9,289 nucleotides of DNA from an uncultured Prosthecobacter sp. (GTDB lineage: Bacteria; Verrucomicrobiota; Verrucomicrobiia; Verrucomicrobiales; Verrucomicrobiaceae): positions 1 to 9,289 of the forward strand of contig CALDGV010000189.1 in the NCBI GenBank assembly GCA_937941745.1, in the 5' to 3' direction. This document shows positions 9,001 through 9,289 of the stretch, piece after piece. The notes under the pieces are model-generated. The model worked only from the letters and a program-made list of their open reading frames with translations. It searched no databases and was not told the DNA's origin. A program made the translations under genes and the position numbers. Position 1 is the first letter of the stretch, and each line of letters opens with the position of its first letter.

Positions 9001-9230
9001 ATCAGGGAGAGATCCAGGTAGGTGGGACGATTGCGGCTCCAACAACTGCGACGAATTCGCGCCTCTCCACTGGAGCTCCAGCTGTCAATCTTAGCCAGGG
9101 AGCCACCCTTCGCTTTCTTTCCAACAACACAGCGGTGCAGGATTTGGCAACCCTGCAGGGTGGTGGAACGATCATCCTGGACACCAACAACACACAGACG
9201 GTGTTGTTTGATAATGACAGTCCAAACTAG
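3..9230 (+). CDS. Giant PATR-repeat, autotransporter-passenger-like surface protein (5' partial; ends at a suspicious TAG)
   Basis: The frame is open from the left edge, so the gene begins upstream. The first possible start, TTG at 36, has no ribosome binding site, and the codons before it (GLTIGAGGRVT) already read as repeat protein. The 3,075 visible codons encode a cysteine-free protein rich in Gly, Asn, Thr, Ser and Ala. About sixteen units resemble the autotransporter-associated beta-strand repeat (pattern L-K-G-G-L-L-G-N-YTG-T-V-G-L-V-G). Family knowledge suggests a secreted right-handed beta-helix displayed at the cell surface, perhaps for adhesion or as a matrix component; that role is inference. 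No enzyme motif, signal peptide, membrane segment, translocator barrel or sorting signal is visible, so the export route is unknown. Four other module types interrupt the repeats. Translation would stop at TAG 9228-9230, but coding-like sequence continues in frame. Residue numbers in this annotation count the codon at 36 as 1. The family call is firm; the function is not. Confidence 0.93.
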   Translation, partial: GLTIGAGGRVTLNPGSSLPAGLNLALNGTGSFLQLNNGSSNSINTFTAALNSQLAMAAGAADTTLTFNDSLSQTLEGVIAMAGIDGAGRGNLVKAGSAAWILAGGNAYNGSTTVNAGSISISPSALMEVLPDNTALSLANVSGVSFNLNGRNEQIGSLAGGGALGGNVNLGSGILTLGGNNQSTSYAGVISGTGSLVKIGNGILALSGANTFTGGVSVSRGELELAAAGGALNSDSTLTLGGAGARLTVTNSQTLGRISSLANSTIAIAEGQTLTTNHSIAGGIIRQGAVNTSNREMTIASGTAGLFPGMLVQATDGGEEVPFGTVISAILDGTRVQLSATPDAAANKNYVFHGEKRVVNVDSDTPVILLPNGTQGLVPGMRVVASDGNPDITPGTYIVQILSHNQVLLSARPSSNVQKDFTFTGNDQQLASFTGGGNWVKNGLGTVTLGGKSDLAGSMTINAGTVIAGGFSAGGKYVVQDTIGNATPVIMGNATLNLAGSNLNLAPFERIGSLSGSNPLSLVNLTNSTSNGVLAVGGDNSDTTYLGRIRGTAGAILVKEGSGIMNWTNNDPSVFDGTVAVMGGELRVGGTQGLSSTSVLNISNGTGSKLTLNTTDSGGETVAFIAGGGRGATRAYSNGVAGSLAGGVLGGAGGEIEIGTSRLAITGNTTGLFLFGGNLTGTGNLDKQGNNTLEIRGTNTYAGRTIVRSTVNNTTSALRIGAFGTSSGVGGPASGGYGSLPSTTALELVAGTAGLIGANSFFDLAGSTQTVASLSTRELGGTRVFAFNGGTININNAAGAIANDAFGGIFDGLGTINVNGTHTSGWSISADVASNTFNSNLNHRGSLNINSGRVILTGTDGSIGNTVHVNLNSASSTLQVDRSDTIGSLTGSGVLTIGSTRALILTSAPREPITSAIWSGSSSGAGELVLSERAALHVNSNQGYTGLTTLSGASMLIADYTSANNIIPGALRLAGGSIYLKGPAAGTTVESVTSTQLGAGLNSISALSGMGGNINLGYIRRGPQAGVNESGSVLEIRGTSASTTSPNDPMGIGIIGGHVTYGVGADILTWAVGSSTGLPGSPELITPLQSASYFPVDATNAPVIGGNSDVLGDFNFSANTASLRFNTAPALPGELVVTLTGIGGDVRSVESGGILVTKNVGQHNILFTGDPSLTGGDGEVVANELIVHQHNTRGSVIFESTIVNNSASPFVTDLSFTKTGTGKVILASDNTYTGRTNILDGVLQLGSSEFNKSTGSLGGSFEIINNGWLSLNHTTGAVPYNYPDIKGTGGVRVSSQTTQVLNGANSTYLGGTYIVSGTVQVTSATATGGSGLGSTAGLTSIAPSGRLEVGNVGLRLAETLYVRGGTIAALSSGAILQGQVLVGENSTINSAALGSASLAFLAPVITRPGVSISTSGAGNTVFSTNNSVLNGLTVASPVFVGGGPLAGGAPGALGDGNIVNNSSITLNLSDGHFGFAPNISGTGSLTHYRNTVHITGNNTYSGPTTIGGNQNSFNVNADMRVGADTYTGRLGTGPITLQSSTGGQSTLRFQTLRNQTLNNSITLNPWTDGGAGARNAVLVRHSLGALNISGTLTAGDHAQPGMSPFTQRAVLQNDPGNKLTVSGAIINGDGNRLNFVPVSNTIIEFAGSASNTLWGRFSGNNTDNTTSNYIFNNSGTTTLKGFNSFANTGGTNRLNQVYIQRGNVVVDHTYLSDPDVSNVTQVPNGINDDADLYLLRGAGLRFNQTETVGALFTQKGSTITVPTGVQLIIDDNTNQVINGSITGDGLINFNSTGGAAWYKLSDTNSYTNSAVIGSTTQIVTVRASELSTLAGSNSSLGRAQTIDLGLQTLLGNAPQEARLEFVSTNRSQPMHTVTRDINLSGGGAGRVINVGLPVPGVQTSIRLTNVGGIELGMEIFGTNIAPGTTITGIDSLTNDITLSQATLGGIPSGNPLVFEDVSQSATVRIGSNGIVPLALNGSITNGDVTGSDQGRIRLGSKTLILHGQNTSANIINGVIDEGFGEISLIVNPNVTNNDQYGTSYWMLKNTANNFTGRMTVNLGTLEFFGNLGTGQETTGIMGALDGFLKGFVINDGGSGYTTAPAVQITGGGGTGATAEAVINNGVVVGVRILNAGTGYTSAPTISFVGGGGTGASVAALINARVIDLGTQGTDGRRYNLDGGGDNLGGIGTRGSVVFNDAGAGTLTLGANVTFNRSYTGGNGEGGIINNGNKTLVINGDLTSRGYNAAGALVTDVGIGNTHTWVLGGTNTGDNIINGVIRNAETGGGVAGITKEGPGKWILNNTTNTMTGTVTVARGWLEFAGTSSISDDALVNVTNAGSDGSALGSAVLRIRGSETIGGLAGSIGTSVILDSGVLTVRNANQTYQGVISGGAGFTRTNNDANARVSTLTGLNTYQGPTSILANPATTAQGNRIDVTTLADGGQPSSIGASSSDASNLVINTISANGGLRFIGLTSNSTDRLMTLGASSAATTTAAPAAIWADGVVQGGVVPTVSFTGTGPVAFTSSNANSTLMLRGQNLGNNTFNPQITNNGTGTVNVTKVEQGNWVLGGNNSFTGAVNILAGVGSSSTSATTGGALIVTHDNALGTSAGGVTIGLFPGSANAGGGAGTGLMLRGGRTIVGETLTNTITQGTLRAEDGVNSWTGGIVLGGTNAQFRIAASSGASLDISGIISGTTGSESLYLADMGTKILSGNTNTYSGITAVVGGTVRLDFATNNNSKLPDAGALQLGWRDSGVVLLVGADADVPSLNYLAGMSGGVVELSGGSHVEVVGSTVINPGANYVTRPSGTSTLRMNALTRAAGGTVDFAAASIANTDTNNVSGILGGWATLARSGWAASVASGAADTNITALATYNNDTYAAANNVDVIAFTTIGAASVANTLRFNQAAGGTLNINAQLSMVSGGLLMTPASGNVILNGTGSIRNNANTAGLEALIIHQHSANGLQINVPIVNNTNAQGITKVGNGKVFLNSATNSFTGTVNLHQGEIQVGGTIAAPTTATNSRLSTGAPAVNLSQGATLRFLSNNTAVQDLATLQGGGTIILDTNNTQTVLFDNDSPN
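270..368 (+). repeat. PATR unit 1 (residues 79-111)
   Basis: The unit starts NLVKAG, runs through WILAGGNAYNGSTTV and ends NAGSISIS. This is a nearly canonical 33-residue beta-strand repeat: the lysine-glycine entry, the G-N-Y-N-G turn and the V-AG exit are all present. Confidence 0.85.
453..581 (+). repeat. PATR linker SLAGGG..LGG..VISGTG (residues 140-182)
   Basis: The linker reads IGSLAGGGALGG, then a short strand pair (GILTLGG), then YAGVISGTG leading straight into PATR unit 2. It is the clearest example of the connecting element between units. Diverged versions precede units 4 (IGSLSGSN, near 1530), 5 (AGSLAGGVLGG, near 1925) and 13 (IGGLAGS, near 7065). Another, LATLQGGG, lies near 9145, just before the TAG. 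Confidence 0.7.
582..680 (+). repeat. PATR unit 2 (residues 183-215)
   Basis: This is the best consensus copy in the window. It reads GSLVKIGNGILALSGANTF, then TGG, a V-V pair and GELELA. It directly follows the VISGT element of the linker. Confidence 0.9.
891..1064 (+). repeat. G-hh-PGM-V module, copy 1 (residues 286-343)
   Basis: The module carries GLFPGMLVQATDGG, then PFGTVISAI, then VQLSATPDAA and a closing YVFHG. The order is a glycine-rich entry with PGM-V, a P-GT-I turn and strand, a V-LS-A strand, and a final aromatic strand. The same order recurs directly downstream and again near 5700. It does not look like PATR. From general knowledge it resembles short beta modules in large surface and phage-tail proteins, where G-I-PGT-V-I is common; that similarity has not been tested by alignment. 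Confidence 0.6.
1074..1277 (+). repeat. G-hh-PGM-V module, copy 2 (residues 347-414)
   Basis: GLVPGMRVVASDGNPDITPG, then TYIVQIL, then VLLSARPSS and FTFTG align in order with copy 1 immediately upstream. The two copies form a tandem pair with a ten-base gap. The pair lies between GQTLTT (near 810) and QQLASFTGGGNWVKNG (near 1284), which look like two halves of one ordinary PATR linker. An insertion into that linker is the simplest reading. Confidence 0.6.
1311..1412 (+). repeat. PATR unit 3 (residues 426-459)
   Basis: GNWVKNGLGTVTLGG opens the unit. SDLAGSMTI replaces the usual NTYTG-T-V turn, and NAGTVIAGG closes it. The fit to the family pattern is strong except at the central turn. Confidence 0.85.
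1665..1772 (+). repeat. PATR unit 4 (residues 544-579)
   Basis: AILVKEGSG opens and GGELRVGG closes the unit. The middle (MNWTNNDPSVFDGTVAV) keeps the asparagine-rich turn but has lost the usual L-L-SG strand, so this copy is diverged. Confidence 0.75.
2049..2165 (+). repeat. PATR unit 5, lengthened (residues 672-710)
   Basis: GNLDKQGNNTLEIRGTNTYA opens a typical unit. Five or so extra residues (VNNTT) then lie before the closing ALRIG. The preceding FLFGGNLTGTG is the usual entry element. Confidence 0.82.
2778..2879 (+). repeat. PATR unit 6 (residues 915-948)
   Basis: GELVLSERAALHV is followed by NQGYTGLTTLSG and LIAD. The entry lysine-glycine is lost but the YTG-TT turn and overall length are kept. 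Confidence 0.72.
2907..3743 (+). repeat. Long composite module, copy A (residues 958-1236)
   Basis: A block of about 280 residues shares its order of motifs with 8226-9026. The sequence of elements is: GALRL entry; LEIRGTSAS; IGGHVTYG followed by WAV; SANTASLRFNTAPAL; ESGGILVT; NELIVHQHN; STIVNN; and a closing PATR unit (KTGTGKVILASDNTYTG). This ordered set of motifs is, from memory, a recurring composite in large verrucomicrobial PATR proteins. The block contains PATR unit 7. Confidence 0.72.
3642..3743 (+). repeat. PATR unit 7 (residues 1203-1236)
   Basis: LSFTKTGTGKVILASDNTYT is followed by GRTNILDGVLQLGS. It is a near-consensus copy and closes long module A. Confidence 0.9.
3870..3971 (+). 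repeat. PATR unit 8 (residues 1279-1312)
   Basis: The unit follows IKGTGGV and reads VLNGANSTYLGGTYIVSG, then TVQVTS. The first strand is degenerate; the G-N-TY-GGT turn and the exit strand are clear. Confidence 0.75.
4449..4568 (+). repeat. PATR unit 9, lengthened (residues 1472-1511)
   Basis: GSLTHYRNTVHITGNNTYSG, then PTTIGG, matches the unit core. An insertion containing NQNSFNV precedes the closing MRVG. It is preceded by NISGT, the standard entry element. Confidence 0.8.
5019..5126 (+). repeat. PATR-like unit 10, degenerate (residues 1662-1697)
   Basis: NSGTTTLKGFNSFANTGG and then VYIQRGNVVVDH keep the L-L-G-N-F turn and the V-I-RG-VVV exit. The entry is not recognisable, so this is a weak match. 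It is the only PATR-like core I see between about 4570 and 6116. Confidence 0.45.
5691..5870 (+). repeat. G-hh-PGM-V-type module, copy 3 (residues 1886-1945)
   Basis: IRLTNVGGIELGMEIFG, then IAPGTTITGI, then ITLSQATLGG and LVFED follow the same element order as the tandem pair at 891-1277. It is a single, dispersed and clearly diverged copy. Confidence 0.55.
5991..6197 (+). repeat. INGVI module, copy C, with PATR unit 11 (residues 1986-2054)
   Basis: TLILHGQNTSANIINGVI leads into a PATR unit at 6117-6197 reading YWMLKNTANNFTGRMTV and closing LGTLEFFG. The same order recurs at 6777-6962. Here the first strand of the unit (SLIVNPNVTNND) has diverged from the consensus. Confidence 0.65.
6261..6377 (+). 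repeat. GxGYTxxP-GGGGTGA module, copy 1 (residues 2076-2114)
   Basis: FVINDGGSGYTTAPAVQITG, then GGGTGATAEAVI and NNGVVVG, form a unit of 39 residues. It is the first of a perfect-order tandem pair. Modules of the form GSGYTSAP followed by GGGGTGA are, from general knowledge, seen as repeats in large surface and phage-tail proteins; I infer a small beta-rich spacer. Confidence 0.75.
6378..6479 (+). repeat. GxGYTxxP-GGGGTGA module, copy 2 (residues 2115-2148)
   Basis: VRILNAGTGYTSAPTISFVG, then GGGTGASVAALINA, aligns with copy 1 almost without gaps. The DNA of the two copies differs at many positions, so this is not a recent exact duplication. Confidence 0.75.
6777..6962 (+). repeat. INGVI module, copy D, with PATR unit 12 (residues 2248-2309)
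   Basis: TWVLGGTNTGDNIINGVI leads into a canonical PATR unit at 6861-6962 (GITKEGPGKWILNNTTNTMT, then GTVTVARGWLEFAG). It matches copy C at 5991-6197 in order and in the shared INGVI, W-L-NT-N..TG and LEF-G motifs. Confidence 0.75.
7173..7304 (+). repeat. PATR unit 13, lengthened (residues 2380-2423)
   Basis: The unit is entered through YQGVISGGAGF and carries LTGLNTYQGPTSIL in the centre. An insertion (NPATTAQG) precedes the closing RIDVT. The entry lysine-glycine is missing. Confidence 0.7.
7662..7814 (+). repeat. PATR unit 14, lengthened (residues 2543-2593)
   Basis: VNVTKVEQGNWVLGGNNSFT, then GAVNILAG, matches the core. A serine/threonine-rich insertion (SSSTSATTGG) follows before the closing ALIVTHDNALG, a common PATR exit phrase. 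Confidence 0.82.
8091..8195 (+). repeat. PATR unit 15 (residues 2686-2720)
   Basis: SLYLADMGTKILSGNTNTYS, then GITAVVGGTVRLDFA. It is entered through ISGIISGTTG and sits just before long module B. Confidence 0.82.
8226..9026 (+). repeat. Long composite module, copy B (residues 2731-2997)
   Basis: The motif order matches copy A at 2907-3743: GALQL entry; TLRMNALTRAAGG; ILGGWAT followed by WAA; VANTLRFNQAAGGTL; VSGGLLMT; EALIIHQHS; VPIVNN; then a closing PATR unit at 8925-9026 (ITKVGNGKVFLNSATNSFTG). The DNA is well diverged from copy A. It ends about 200 bases before the TAG. Confidence 0.72.
8925..9026 (+). repeat. PATR unit 16 (residues 2964-2997)
   Basis: GITKVGNGKVFLNSATNSFT, then GTVNLHQGEIQVGG. 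It is a near-consensus copy, the last complete PATR unit before the TAG, and closes long module B. Confidence 0.9.
9228..9230 (+). other. In-frame TAG stop that appears to interrupt the gene
   Basis: The frame reads LFDNDSPN, then TAG, then VGDIVVSGGKIRVGGANIA without a change of phase. The residues after the stop have the same composition and beta-strand style as the protein before it, and GGKIRVGG resembles the end of a PATR unit. A single C-to-T change would turn a CAG glutamine codon into this TAG. A nonsense mutation, a base-calling or assembly error, or programmed readthrough would all fit; the window cannot separate them. Confidence 0.7.
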
Positions 9231-9289
9231 GTTGGGGATATCGTCGTCAGCGGTGGCAAAATTCGTGTTGGTGGTGCTAACATTGCCAG
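9231..9289 (+). pseudogene. In-frame continuation of the PATR protein beyond the TAG (3' partial)
   Basis: Nineteen complete codons follow the stop in the same phase and read VGDIVVSGGKIRVGGANIA, with no further stop before the window edge. The sequence looks like the second half of a beta-strand repeat (V-V-GG-I-VGG). There is no ATG, no Shine-Dalgarno-like sequence and no hairpin with a T-run, so neither a new gene start nor a transcription end is supported. It is most likely the rest of the upstream gene, cut off by the stop. It could instead be the start of a separate downstream ORF whose beginning I cannot recognise. Confidence 0.6.

Noticed and set aside
3..9230. A hidden multi-gene system such as defence, toxin-antitoxin or biosynthesis
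   Set aside because: One frame occupies the whole window with consistent repeat content, leaving no room for or sign of other genes.
9231..9289. Transcription terminator or new gene start after the TAG
   Set aside because: No stable hairpin followed by a T-run, no ATG and no Shine-Dalgarno-like sequence can be seen in these 59 bases.

Overview
The window is the interior of one giant gene on the + strand. An uninterrupted frame runs from the first complete codon (position 3) to a TAG at 9228-9230, giving 3,075 codons. It encodes a Gly/Asn/Thr/Ser-rich, cysteine-free, predicted beta-helical protein. Its recurring unit is the autotransporter-associated (passenger-associated) beta-strand repeat, PATR. 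No second gene, RNA gene, mobile element, CRISPR array, promoter or terminator can be supported. Both gene ends are missing from view: the frame is already open at the left edge, and no signal peptide, autotransporter barrel or PEP-CTERM-like anchor is visible.

Organism: very large PATR proteins with this style of linker (SLAGGG..LGG, LRFN..A, SGGILVT, LIVHQ.N) are, from general knowledge, typical of Verrucomicrobiota and to some extent Planctomycetota. A verrucomicrobial source is the best guess. It rests on protein style and moderately GC-rich codon use, not on a marker gene.

Layout: about sixteen PATR units are scattered irregularly along the protein, with four kinds of other material between them. 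(1) A tandem pair of G-hh-PGM-V modules (891-1277) sits inside a PATR linker, and a third copy lies at 5691-5870. (2) A long composite module of about 270 residues occurs twice (2907-3743 and 8226-9026). (3) A shorter INGVI...W-L-NT-N..TG module occurs twice (5991-6197 and 6777-6962). (4) A tandem GxGYTxxP...GGGGTGA pair (6261-6479) lies between the two copies of (3). The region about 4570-6116 is the poorest in recognisable PATR cores.

The most notable point is the right end. After the TAG, the same frame stays open to the window edge and still reads like this protein (VGDIVVSGGKIRVGGANIA). No terminator, ribosome binding site or ATG is visible there. The stop therefore looks like an interruption (nonsense mutation, sequencing or assembly error, or readthrough) rather than the natural end of the gene. 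I see no evidence for a new multi-gene system; the interest lies in the architecture of this protein and the in-frame stop.
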